Positions 25,208 through 36,009 of a stretch of 64,000 bases of DNA are shown here, one piece after another. The position numbers were made by a program, and so were the translations under genes. Below the pieces are notes generated by a model that did not search any database, was not told where the DNA came from, and was given only the letters and a program-made list of their open reading frames with translations. Within the stretch, counting starts at the first letter, position 1, and the number at the start of each line of letters is the position of its first letter. The DNA is taken from the NCBI RefSeq assembly GCF_029227915.1, contig NC_079884.1, positions 23,684,001 to 23,748,000 on the forward strand, in the 5' to 3' direction. This stretch comes from Hydractinia symbiolongicarpus (lineage: Eukaryota > Cnidaria > Hydrozoa > Anthoathecata > Hydractiniidae).

Positions 25208-28200
25208 TTACATGGTTAACTCCCGGTAACTCCGTTTACTAATGGGATATCTTCAGTGTGACTCTGACTTGTGACTTTGACTGACATTGTTTCTTACGTT
25301 AATGTCTATCAAAGTGTTTGGAAACCAGTGCTTCAAAAAAGGGTTTATGGCGAATAGGAACTTAACAACTCTGTGGAAAAATATGCTGTTGCTGTTAAGA
25401 AAAATGGGAAAGTGATTGGTCAGTTGCAGTTAGGGAAAAACGAAAAGTTTGCTAAAACAATTTTATATTTTCTACGTGCCGATCCTTATTGAAAGCATCT
25501 TGGAGATGGTGATGACATGCAAAAGTGTATAGTGGACATTTAAAAAAAAATAGAACTTATTATTTAAAAGAGGACTGTAACTTATAAGGAAGTAAACTTT
25601 GTTACGTGCAAAAATGTATTTATTTTCTAACTTCTATTAATAAAACTGCAAAATGCTACATCTAGGGTAAATATCAAAATAGATATACCAACCGAGTCTT
25701 GCAGCAGATAAACAGAGATATGCAGCTCAACGACATCAAGGGATATGTGCGTTTGTCAAATATGAAGCATCTGCATCCAAAGTGGTTAGTTAGGATATGG
25801 AACCATATGAAACAGTCATCGAAGAGCCTTATTTTTCAGGTTTTAGAAATGGTTGAATAACCATCGCAGGCATAATCTCTCGTTCTATTCTCTAAAAATC
25901 TTTTTTGGAGATGGAAATTGTCCACATTTTACTTTTATCTGTTAGACTTTTCTCGTTTTATTGATTCCGCACAAATCAAGGCACCCCCCGTTTCTAAGCA
26001 ATTGGATCACTTGACTTCAACGTCTTAATAAGCCTTGATTACTATTAGAAATGGGAAAGTAAATTGAAAGCGTAAAATCTATCCAGGATAACTTATAAGC
26101 ATATATTGGCAAATTTAAAAGCCTAGTTCCGCATAGCTCTAAGAGAACTAGGCTTAAACTCGTTACAGGATGGGAATGTGAGAAACGACCTAACAGAAGC
26201 AGTATTTAAATAATAGTGGAAGTATGATCCCAAAATAATTAAGCAGTGTCAAACAAATTGCAAATGATGACAATAAAAAGATGTAACGGGTATAACATTT
26301 CGCATCTTCAAGGAATCAAAAATTTGTAAAACAATCCTGGTGCTAGACTGTAGTACTTTGATGCATTCCACTGCGGCAAAGAAAAGCTGCACAACCTGAA
26401 GTTGCTCACGAAAGGTGTGCGAAACGGGTCCTTGTTTAGATTTGCACAGGTCAACATCAAAGTGCCATGGAACATTCAGCGAAACAGCACCACTTTTTGT
26501 AATAAAAGAGATAGCTGATGAACAAATCCTTCATTCATTCGTGCACCAGCCTATTCCTGATACACAAATATAGATCTTGCCGCATACACCTGTTTTTAAG
26601 TGTTACCTGGACTATAAGTTAAAAGTGACAGCCTTTGACCATCTCCGTAAATACCAGCAGGGAAACTTTTTGCATGGTTTCCCAAGTAGCTGCTCACGCT
26701 AAAAAAAGAGCGCATACAGACACTGATAAGTGAAATACTGGAGATACGTTAAAGTTCAAGGGGAAATTGTCCTAGAGTAAGATGATTGAGGGTGTGGCAA
26801 GCCATATGAATAAAACCTTAACAAAAGACGAAAAGAAGCCCCGAAGTTCCGTTCCATAAAGATCTATATAAGAGGTTGAATACAAGATAAGTATAGAGGC
26901 TACCAATGCGGCATTGCTGTCTACCAAATTGTAAAACTACTGACGCTGGAATTATACTGTGACCTACCTAGCCAGTATGTAGATTGTGGAGACTTTTTAA
27001 CATACCTATATTGAAGGAGATGGTGCGTAATTCGCGATCTCTGAAGAAGAGCTGATAGAAAACCCCTGCACTCCTAAAGGAAGAACAAAAAATATGTCTT
27101 GTGACTGACGTGTATTCAGGTCGTACAGACGATCTTTTTGCACCGGGATTGATAGGTTCTTGAATAATTGCTCTGACAAACAAGTGTTATTTTGCAAATT
27201 AAAAATGGCACCAAGCTCTCTTGCAAAGTTACGACTTAAAAGCAGTACATAAATAGATACTCACAAAAACATAAGTTTTCGTGTACATTACCAAGGAATG
27301 GGTCACGCATGAGCAATCTTAGTTAAGCTTAACAGCGTGTTACGGTAAACGCACAATGCCATTATAGTTATAGTGTGTCTAGCATGTTTTGTTAGCCTCG
27401 TGCCTGAAAAAACAACAATAAAAAATGTCCTGCAATTACAAACGCTTAATTTGCACAGTTGAAAAAAAAGAAAGAGCAATTTTTTGGAAAGAAAAACTAA
27501 CAGCGAAAAAACGAATGCAAAGTCCCAAGGCAAAACCACCATAGTAACCCCTGCGCCTGTCTGGAAACTTCCAAAAATACCAATATCTATAGTGTTAAAT
27601 GATAAACCACGACGTAATCACGCTGACATATTGATAGTCTAGAATGCTTTATTAATACACTAGACATAAATGACAATGTAAGCTATCCCGGCGATTTCCT
27701 GTACTCTACTTCTGTTCAAGCATCTTGATCTAGGCTTTACGATATTGGTGAGCTATTTGATGGACCGACGTTATAATAAAAGTCATAAACTCTATGTCAG
27801 AACTCGCAGAAATGTGCGATGTAGTGCATACACCTGCAGAAACTGTGAAATCTATAGAAGGCGACGGTCGACAAGTGCCATGCGTTAAAACCAGTCATAC
27901 AGGAAGGCAAGGCGTATCTCTCACCGAGGAAGTGCGCGAAAGGCTTTGTAGACAAGGCTCTGGATGAGGCTGTAGACAAGATTTACAATGCCTACGTGCT
28001 AAACGAGGAAACATTTAAAGCACCTTCTGCACATGGAGTAAGCATTTATGCGAATGTTACAGAGACTCTCATAACATGGATAACGTGGAAGGTCCAAAGA
28101 AAAACTCTATAATCAGGGATTCCCTGCAAACCTTGGGGTACTTGTCTAGTTGGGTATATTTCTCACACTTATAATTTTGGTGGGTAGTACTTTAAATCAG

Positions 28201-28990
28201 GCACAGTTATCCAAGAAGAAAGAAGATGCAGTGGAGCCTAATTGGTAGGGAGACAAAATGTCTACGCTAGTAGATGAGGAAATCTTGATGTAGTGAACCT
28301 ATATGGTCCTTATCAAATAATAAGATGAAAAAAATGAGCAAAGCAGAACGCAAGCAAGATACCCCAAAAAATACTATTAGAGTGGAATCGCAAGAACAAG
28401 AAAATATTCTGAGCAAATTCTTCATCAAGTGGTCAAGTAAAGAACAAGACCAACACTGTGTAACTCTACAGTGCAAGAGCTCTAGCCGTGCTCTCAACCA
28501 TTGTTTCTAACGACTTGGAAAAGTCAATCGCCGAGTTATACCGTTGCGTGTTGTGTGGAAAATAAGACAAGTTTTCCCCGAAGAGGGTGGTGTCTATGTC
28601 CCTTACTCGGAAGAATAAACACAAAAATATATAATATATAATATGTGATTATAATTATAGAAAATAAAAAAAATTGATATTTCTAATTATGAAATTACAA
28701 TCTTGGATTCTCTAGAATATCATTCTATTTGCTGAATTGTCTTAACACACAAAAAATCATTCGCCAACTATGACGTCACGGCTATTTAAACAGGATTGTA
28801 AAAAAGGCCCAAGTCAGAGAAAAATAGAACTTTTTTTTTAAAAAAAAAGTTATTTATAATAATAAATAAAACATTTCCGATAAAATAAGATGAAATTATT
28901 TTTTTTGATTTTTCGTGGGACCACTCCTTTAATGAAATGCCCAAGATTTTAATCTAAAAGAAGTACCATGAAAAATTCAGACCTGGTCTC
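25208..28990. pseudogene. decayed mobile-element coding remnants, family not identified
   Basis: No intact gene. Protein-like stretches broken by stops occur on the plus strand. About 25698-25857 contains DIKGYVRLSNMKHLHPKW. About 26435-26690 has two open parts flanking one stop, including PLFVIKEIADEQIL and VTAFDHLRKYQQGNFLHGFP. About 27880-28110 contains KGFVDKALDEAVDKIYNAY. The residues read like coding sequence, but I cannot place the families. The pattern suggests one or more old DNA elements, possibly of large self-synthesising (Polinton-like) type, though that is a guess. Confidence 0.4.
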
Positions 28991-28995
28991 CTAAT

Positions 28996-29190
28996 GCATC
29001 CTCGTTCTCAGGGCATTTTGCCTTTTAAATTAATTTGGATACCCACCTCCCAACCTCAATCCCAGGGGGCTTTTTCTCCCTTTTTGATGTCCTTATATCA
29101 AAAAGAGCAAAAAAGCCTTGGGATTAAGGTTGGCCACCTCCGTGTATAACGCCTCAGGGGTCAAAAGACCCTGAGGACGAGAAATGCCCA
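28996..29190. mobile_element. foldback MITE with nested inverted repeats
   Basis: The outer arms, CCTCGTTCTCAGGG near 29000 and CCCTGAGGACGAG near 29170-29182, are imperfect inverted repeats. A second, longer pair of arms (about 29043-29086 and 29094-29140, with CCTCAATCCCAGGGGGC opposing GCCTTGGGATTAAGG) encloses a loop of only about 10 bp. No open frame. The size near 195 bp and the pure palindrome structure fit a non-autonomous foldback or MITE element. Confidence 0.75.
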
Positions 29191-29427
29191 AGAAGATGCG
29201 TAGACGCAGTGCCAGACGTAAGTTGCGCATGCGTTAACTTGGTAATCAAGATGGTGTAGCAAGAATCGGAAATGCGAGCCGGTGCTTGTTAGTTTCTTGT
29301 CTTTAGTTTAAAACTTCAGCCAAAACCATACTTGAACTATTGGGAATCCTTAAGTAGATATTTTAGGTAGTGATTGATGTAGAGTTAGCTACTACCCACA
29401 GCAATGCTTGACTGATTTAAGCATGAA

Positions 29428-29473
29428 AAAGCTCTTCTTAGTTTAGTTTAGCTAGGAGGAGCTAAGAAGAAGC
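29428..29473. repeat. hairpin followed by T-run
   Basis: AAAAGCTCTTCTTAG is matched by CTAAGAAGAAGCTTTT about 15 bp later with a single bulge, and a T-run follows. The role is unknown. It resembles the end of a small foldback element more than a terminator of any assigned gene. Confidence 0.5.
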
Positions 29474-29662
29474 TTTTTTTTTAGTACATATTTTCGGATC
29501 CTAACTGTTAACATCATCAAATGTTAGGACGAAACAAAAATCTCTTTTTAAATTTTATAAGAGTTTAGTCTTAATATTCAACTACAGTGAAACATTTTCA
29601 ATGCAGTTGATTTGTGTGGTCATTTCTTCATAAAATACTAAAAATCTGGCAGGCAGTTTTAA

Positions 29663-30434
29663 GGCTATAATACACCATAAGTTTAAACGGACCGTTTAGT
29701 TGGAGGTACTACACCTGTCTACACGTTAAGTTAAAATGTATAAGTTTTTTTAAAAAAAAATTTTTTACAATAAATACCAAATAAAAAACACTTATCTATG
29801 GCGCCGTAGATTAGTGGTTATAGCTCTCGTACTCTGTGCGGGAGACCGGGGTTTGATTCCTCTTGACGGCGATTCAACATGGGCGAGTGAATGTTACCAT
29901 AGCCTCGGGTTAACCCAAGCCATGTGAGGGAAATTGGGAAGATGGCACACTGTGTGGGCCGTTGGATGTTGCCAGGAGTTGTCTAGTAGAGCGCGGGCCC
30001 TAATTGGGTCTGCGTCGCTCAAAATGAGCATTAAATACTCTAGGACTCTCCATCTAAGCCATGGCCCCTCCTGGAAATAATAGACAAGGTATATCCCTCG
30101 TTATTTGTGAGGCTAGCCATGTAAAATATGCACATCTATCTATCTTTCATTGCGGTTATTGCTAGCTAGCTATAGCAGCAGAAGGGGTAATCGTAGAAAA
30201 AAAGAAGGGGACTACTGGTTAGAACCCGAAAATATATGCTCAAATCTTTAGTTTAACAATAGCTCATTAATTATTCTGTTAATTTCAATAGAAAAAACTA
30301 GCAAAAGTTGAAAATGTCCAACTTTTAAAAAAACTTATGAAACCGAGAAAAGTTGTACATCTTTGCTGTTTACACGGTAAGTTTTTTTTCTTACATTTAA
30401 ACGGTCCGTTTAAACTTACTGTGCATTTTAGCCT
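29663..30434. mobile_element. non-autonomous inverted-repeat DNA element, interrupted by a SINE
   Basis: The left arm begins GGCTATAATACACCATAAG and continues into TTTAAACGGACCGTTTA. The right arm, read on the opposite strand, begins GGCTAAAATGCACAGTAAG followed by the same palindrome-like TTTAAACGGACCGTTTA (plus strand about 30398-30434). Both arms also share ACACG(G)TAAGTT further in. There is no transposase frame. The SINE at 29799-30146 lies between the arms, so it inserted after this element. Exact ends and target duplication are not resolved. Confidence 0.75.
29799..30146 (+). mobile_element. tRNA-derived SINE, long copy
   Basis: The tRNA-like head GGCGCCGTAGATTAGTGG (A-box region, about 29801-29818) is followed by GGTTTGATTCC (B-box, about 29850-29860). 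Then comes a roughly 240-bp body, the segment CCATGGCCCCTCCTGGAA, and a tail of (ATCT)n tetranucleotides ending at 30146. The body shares its 3' part with the copy at 34882-35064, which proves it is a repeat family. Transcription would be by RNA polymerase III from the internal boxes. Confidence 0.85.
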
Positions 30435-30740
30435 TTACTTAGCTTAGTGTATAAACTTAAAAATTTGCATGTTTCCCTAAAATTTTGATGTTGAAAACAC
30501 AAGCTTACAGTTTAAGGTTACAGTGCCGATCGCGAGTAAAGCTACACATTTTCGAGAGTAAGAGTACAAAAATAAAACAGTGAGAGTGCGAGTAATTCAC
30601 TCCCGAGTACAACGCGAGTACAACTAAAATGATATTACTCGCATTTTTGTTAATCATACTCTCAATGATTAATTATATTTTTACTCGCAAGTGTACTCAC
30701 ATAAGTACAGTTTTTAAAGTCAAAGTAATACGCGCGTGAA

Positions 30741-31000
30741 CACATTTAATTTTTTTGCGAGAGATATTAAATTGTAAACGTTAAAAAAATCAAGTTAAAA
30801 AAATTAAACTTTTTTTGCGAGAGATAATAAATTGTAAACTTTAAAAAAATTAGGTTAAAAAAATTAAACTTTTTTTGCGAGAGATATTAAATTGTAAACT
30901 TTAAAAAAAATTAAGTTAAAAAAATTAAACTTTTCTTGCGAGAGATATTATATTGTAAACTTTAAAAAAATTAAGTTAAAAAAATTAAACTTTAATTTTA
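30741..31000. repeat. 60-bp tandem array inside the TIR element
   Basis: Four tandem copies with a period of 60 bp (61 in the last) share TTTTTTGCGAGAGATATTAA, ATTGTAAACTTTAAAAAAAT and a (C/T)AAGTTAAAAAAATTAAAC segment. The array sits between the left subterminal repeats and the BEN-domain gene, in the place of a promoter or 5' region, so it may be a binding array for an element-encoded protein. Confidence 0.9.
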
Positions 31001-31092
31001 AATAGTGAAAAAGACTGTGTTGTTTAGAAAGTAAAACAAATTTATTGTGGCATAAAAAAACTGAGAGTAAGAGATTACATGTTTTTTTTTAA

Positions 31093-31846
31093 TTTTTTTT
31101 TTGCCTATTAATAAAAAGTCTGTGCCCAGAACTATGTTTCAATATCATCAAAAACATTGAGGATAAAAAGAGAAAAAACAAACAACAACAAAAGTATAGT
31201 AAAAAATGTATTAGAGTTAAAACATACAAATATGCATGCGTCTTCTTCGATGAAGATAAATGTATTGGTTCTGTCAAAACTAAAGATATTGTAAATAGGG
31301 AAGAAAAGTTACTGAGTGTTGACGACAATGTATTTGTGCGATGGGGTAGCGGAAAGAATGTACAAAATCACAAAGCTACAATTTTATTTCTAAACAGTAA
31401 GTATAGTTTTGTAAACGACCTAAAGAAAAACAGAGGCTAAGTTAAATTTTTACTGTTAGTAATAATGATTTTTTTCTTTCTTTTTAGATGAATGGTCAAA
31501 TTGCACACAGTTTGACACAGCTCCTACTATAGAAATTCCGACCGAATTCTGGCCGATAGCCAATGAAGTGAGACAAGGGGCGACATCTTTCAAAAACTTT
31601 AGCTATCTGTTGCTGGCTAAATTATTTGACCACAAGGAGCTTGTAGGAAGAAATTGTCGAGGAGTTAAAAAACCTGCGATTGATGGCTACAAACAAGATA
31701 TTGTTAAAGCTTTTTGTTGGAAGTTTTATCCAACCAACATGGCTGCACCGGGTGCATGGAGGGACTGTCAACGTGCAATTGATGAATTTATACGACGTAG
31801 CAACAGAACAAAGAAAAATTATAAATCATGCATGTTGCAGTCATAA
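31093..31846 (+). CDS. BEN-domain protein encoded within a DNA transposon (5' end unresolved)
   Basis: Two exons: an open frame from 31093 to a donor at 31396/31397, and 31488-31846 after TTTTTAG, joined in phase (AAC A|AT GAA). The first has a basic stretch, then a beta-rich segment with KYACVFFDEDKCIGS and VFVRWGSGKN...ATILFL, reminiscent of a Tudor-like barrel. The second ends in a BEN domain: SYLLLAKLFDHKELVGRN, KKPAID, IVKAFCWKFYP, and W-R-D-C-Q-R-A-I-D-E-F-I-R-R. BEN domains bind DNA and partner proteins and occur in chromatin regulators and some DNA viruses. No Met lies in the first exon upstream of the conserved part, so a further 5' exon is needed; I did not find it. The stop is TAA at 31844-31846. 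Position between matching TIRs makes this cargo or a core gene of the element. Confidence 0.75.
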
Positions 31847-32549
31847 AACTCTTTCAGTTAATAACTTTTTTGTAAATATTTTTTTAGATGTAAATATTTT
31901 TTATTTTTAGATTTTTTTAAAAAAATATATCATTAAACATTAAACTGTTTTTTTTTATAAAAAAAATCCCTCACGTTATTTTGTTGCTTCGATCTTTAAA
32001 CATCCCAACAAAAACAAAAAGATAACAAGCTTAGTGACGTCCTGTTTCTACGGCGATATTTTAAAATTATACAGATTGTTGTCTGAGTTATAAAGCAATG
32101 TTTGTTGAAAAATATTCAGAAAGCAAAGTCTGCATGTGGCAATTGATCACCATAACTATAATTAGATATCATTCTGACTCTGTGTTTGCGAAAGAACATG
32201 CTGGAAGTGATTTCACATAACGAAAGTAGCGAAAGCATTTAAAGAAGAGACACAAAAGTTGAACTTAAAAATTTATTTTTTAATTATAAACTAAATTAAA
32301 AAAAAATTAAATGGTGAATTAAAATTAATGTCTTATGTTTTTCTTTAATATAACTCGCGAGTAACATGATATATTTTTTTAAAGATTTACTCGCGGGTAG
32401 TTTAATTATTGCGTACTCGCGTTATTAAAAAGATTACTCTCGTTTATTTTACTCGCACTCGCATTGTACTCTCACTCTGAACTATTTTACTCGCATTTAT
32501 TTGCACTCGTACTCTCAAAGATGTGTAGCTTTACTCGCGATCGGCACTG

Positions 32550-34368
32550 TAGCTAACACCAATAAGAGGGTGCCGATAAGCTTCAAACGCCTGCATATAT
32601 AAGGACGAGTTCGGGCGACTTTTCGAATCAAATTTGCGGTTGTCCTCCGAAGGCGCCCTCACTTTCCCAAACTCGCCCAAAGAATTTCTGAAATGCAATT
32701 TCTTGTAACACACCATGTTGACGATAGTAGGAAGAAGACATTTAAAAGAAAGGAGTTAGGCCACCCTCAAAAATATAATTGGTTAGCGTCACCCAACCGA
32801 TTCACTTTGAAAGGCGAAAGTCGAGTCAGGGAGTTGGTAAGTTTGTAAAAAATAAACCAAACAATCCACGAACACAATATCGACACACAACAAAATTCAC
32901 CATTCACCTTTTGCATTGGCATCTTTGCACGTTATTGAGCAAAGTGGTTTCTTTGTTTTGTCTTTTTCCCACATTGTTTCCAAGGCTCTTGTTAGTGCAC
33001 CGTAGAATGAATAATTATTTGATGTTGAGTATACGGAAATCAGGTTGAATGTAATGGGTGGCGCGCGAAATGCAGGTGATGAAAGTTGTAGCATTTGCAG
33101 TTGTTAAGTTCCACCCAGGTGTAAACAAATTGTGAAGTGGGTTGATTGCGATATATGTAAACTCTGGGCACATTTGGTTTCTGCAGAAAATGGTGAGTGG
33201 AAAAATGTGCGACGAAATAGCAGGTTGTGTAAAGAACGTTTCACAACTATTCATAAGACTGATATTTGTTTGTATTCTCGTATTCTTACGATATGGGCAT
33301 TTTAGTTTTGATGTCGCAATCCATTCTCGTATTCTTACGATATGGGTATTTTAGTTTTGATGTCGCAATCCATGTGTGTTTATTATTAGATAAATTTTCA
33401 ATCAAAGCATTGCTCTCCTTTTCAGCGGTCCTCTGAATTACGGTTGTTACGTCTGAATGTTATTTCCATAGGGGACTGCGCCACGCTATTTTCCTGCTTC
33501 GCATTTATACGGCAATACAATCGAAAACTATGGGAACAACGTTAATTGACAAAAATCTAACTTAAAGCAGAGGCTAAAAATATAATATTTGCGAATATAT
33601 AGCAGGCTGCAAAATGTAGTATTTTTGTAATTTTTCAGGGAAAATTTTTATCCAACCAACCAACAGACTCAAGTTTGTAACTAGAAATGACGCTAACCAA
33701 ACATATTTTTAATGGTGGCCTTAATTAAGTTTATGTATGAGTTCAAGTAAATCTTATCATAAACAGTTCTTTTAAGAACTTTGCTACCACATCGTAATTT
33801 TATTTTAATTTTTATAGTTTTTTGAATCATTAGTGTCTCTTTTTCTTTTTTGGGGGGCATTGTTCAGGTCTCTGCAGGTTTTTTTGGGTGAATACTTCAA
33901 TTTTTTTCAAAACGCCGAACTTACCCCCCTTTTTACAGTGTATGCGGCTTCTCTGCACCCTGGTGCACCGTTGTTTAAATACATCTTTCTTTTGTTTATA
34001 ATGTTCTTATTGAGATTTGCAAAACGGAAGTAAACTGTCATGAATTAAGAAGTCTCTGACCATGCAGAAAAGTGAAATAATCATTTTAAGCGACCAACTT
34101 ACACTGTGAAGTGAAAATTTCAAGCCTGTTAACCTGGATTAAAGGATAGGTAGCTACTATCCTTTTTCCTCCATTCTTTAAAACAAACTTAAATATAGTG
34201 GATCCTAGAGTTGAAGCTAAGGATATCATGTCATAGCCACATGCAGTGTTGCCAGTGAACAGAGAAATTTATAGAAAGAAAGGTGAAATCATGTAATTTA
34301 TAGGTTTATGTAATGTACAGTATATATACCCTAACGAGCCAGCTAGCTAGCTAGAACTTTTTTGTTGC
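32550..34368. other. intergenic region, no gene recognised
   Basis: No coding region I can support. A minus-strand frame at 32716-32531 (about 61 codons) runs into the TIR of the adjacent element and has no recognisable content. A 49-bp direct repeat is listed separately. Confidence 0.4.
33274..33371. repeat. 49-bp tandem duplication
   Basis: Two adjacent copies (33274-33322 and 33323-33371) of ATTCTCGTATTCTTACGATA... differ by only one base (GGGCATT versus GGGTATT), indicating a recent duplication. Confidence 0.92.
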
Positions 34369-34423
34369 TAGAGCAGTGGCGCGCTAACTCAATGGTCGCT
34401 GGTTCAAATCCCACTCGGTCCAA
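34369..34423 (+). other. tRNA-like fragment with B-box
   Basis: GCTAGAGCAGTGGCGCGCTAA followed by GGTTCAAATCC and a GGTCCA end looks like the right half of a tRNA or a tRNA-derived repeat. The left half does not pair into an acceptor stem, so it is not called as a functional tRNA gene. Confidence 0.4.
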
Positions 34424-34469
34424 GTTTTCATTTTCACCAGTATAGATCACCTCCACTTCTGAAAATTAT

Positions 34470-34535
34470 ACATATTTTATATATATATAATATAGTACTT
34501 ATTATATATATATTTTTATATATATATAATAATGA
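34470..34535. repeat. (TA)n-rich palindromic microsatellite
   Basis: Two TATATATA tracts separated by about 15 bp. Simple sequence, self-complementary. Confidence 0.85.
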
Positions 34536-34881
34536 ATAGTGAAGTTCTTGGCTTAAAAATTGGTGTATTTTTTTATTTTGATTACAACGAAAGATGGTAA
34601 AGTTAGTCCTCATCTATACATTTTTATTTTCATGGCAAGGTGTTTCACCCCCTAACAGTCAACAATGTCCCCCATTTTAGAAGGCTTTGCTTAGCATAGT
34701 ATTAACTATACCTGTAGGTTGATGATTTTAAAATGGGTAGAAAAGTTGTTATTCTGGCAGGTATTACTAAGGTAATAAAACAAGACCATGTAAATAAGGC
34801 AAAAAATTGTGGATAAATCAATTTTTTTTTTATAAACTTAAATTTGGGTTTTTGTTTATTGCATGCATCTAGTTTTATCTG

Positions 34882-35064
34882 TGGCGCTGTAGTTTAGTGG
34901 TAACCACTCTCGTACTTTGTGCGGAAGATCTGGGTTTGATTCCCCTTAGGGGCGTTTTTTACTCCAGGACTCCCCATCAAAGCCATGGCCCTCCTGGAAC
35001 TAATAGACGGTATCCCTCGATATTTGTGAGGCTAGCGATATTAAATATGCACATCTATCTATCT
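34882..35064 (+). mobile_element. tRNA-derived SINE, internally deleted copy
   Basis: The same head as the 29799 copy (TGGCGCTGTAGTTTAGTGG, then GGGTTTGATTCCCC) and the same 3' body (CCATGGCCCTCCTGGAA...AATAGAC, then TTTGTGAGGCTAGC and an (ATCT) tail). It lacks about 150 bp of the middle. Either an internal deletion or a short subfamily. Confidence 0.85.
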
Positions 35065-36009
35065 GCTTTTTGAACTCTGCCGCTAAATCTACCTATTTTT
35101 GCGACTTAATTTATTTTGCAAGAAGTCTAACTTTGTTTTTTTTTATGCACTAAGCTGAATAAACAATAACATGTTTATATCCAGACTGCGCATGAACCTG
35201 AATTTACTTACTGCTTCTAATTAAGAAAATTTTAATCCTTTCCATCATCACAGCTTGCTGTCTTGTTATCTCATAATCAACCTTAATTAAGGCAGTTGAA
35301 ACAACATGCTTCGACAATAATCTCTAATTGATATGAAGCCACTTGTTTAAAGAGAAAAAAGGTGTAAATAGACATGGTTGCCCAGTGTCACAGATCCAGA
35401 TCCTTTTCATGATAGACATGCAAACAAGCGCACGCCTCTATACATATACAGGGATTTTTCAGGTGTGCTATTCATTGCATGTGGAAATCTTTTTTCTGAT
35501 GTAAGGAAAAGATTTCCAAAATTATCGAAATTATCGAAATTAAGAATGTGAAATATAAAGTCAGAAAAAGATTTAAGAAGGCTTTACAACCCTTTTTTTT
35601 AACTTACATCTTTTTATTTTTCAGAAACCTATTTAATGTGGCTGCACTATTTATTTTAAATATTGTTAAAGAGACACAGAGATATATTTTCCATTAAGTA
35701 GCATTTTTGTAATTCTATAATTTAGGCGTTATATAAAACCTGTTACGATATTTTAATCTTTTTATAATTGTCTTTTGGAAAATAAAACTAAAATAATTTA
35801 AAAAGTTCAAAAACAGAATATTATTTTAAATTATGATTATCATGATCCATAGTTGGAATTGTAATATTAATCTTGTTAGCAGCATTCCATTAAGTTTTTC
35901 TGTAATTTCAATTAACGATTTTGGGTTTTGGATACATTGGTTTAAATTGTTGTTTGCACTCACTAAAGAGAAACCCTTTAATTTTAATAATGAACTTTCT
36001 TGTTTTTAG

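Larger units (their letters stand above)
30521..32549. mobile_element. 2029-bp TIR element carrying a BEN-domain gene
   Basis: Perfect 29-bp terminal inverted repeats start CAGTGCCGATCGCGAGTAAA at 30521 and end with the complement at 32549. Beyond them both ends carry many imperfect GAGTA/TACTC words (GAGAGTAAGAGTAC left, GAGTACGAGTGC right when flipped). TA dinucleotides flank both ends (30519-30520 and 32550-32551), compatible with a TA target duplication of the Tc1/mariner type. Inside are a 60-bp tandem array on the left and an intron-containing BEN-domain gene on the plus strand. No transposase-like frame is visible on either strand, so mobilisation would need a partner. Alternatively the BEN protein itself takes part in transposition. 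Confidence 0.85.

Noticed and set aside
29801-29872. functional tRNA gene at the SINE head
   Set aside because: The same head recurs at 34882 joined to the same body and tail, so it is a SINE promoter region, not an independent tRNA.
30627-30735. 36-codon frame starting MILLAFLL in the TIR element as first exon of the BEN gene
   Set aside because: Built from subterminal GAGTA/TACTC repeats, ends in a stop and offers no donor linked to the BEN exons.
34369-34423. functional tRNA gene
   Set aside because: B-box and 3' half look right, but no 5' acceptor strand pairs with it; more likely a fragment or tRNA-derived repeat.
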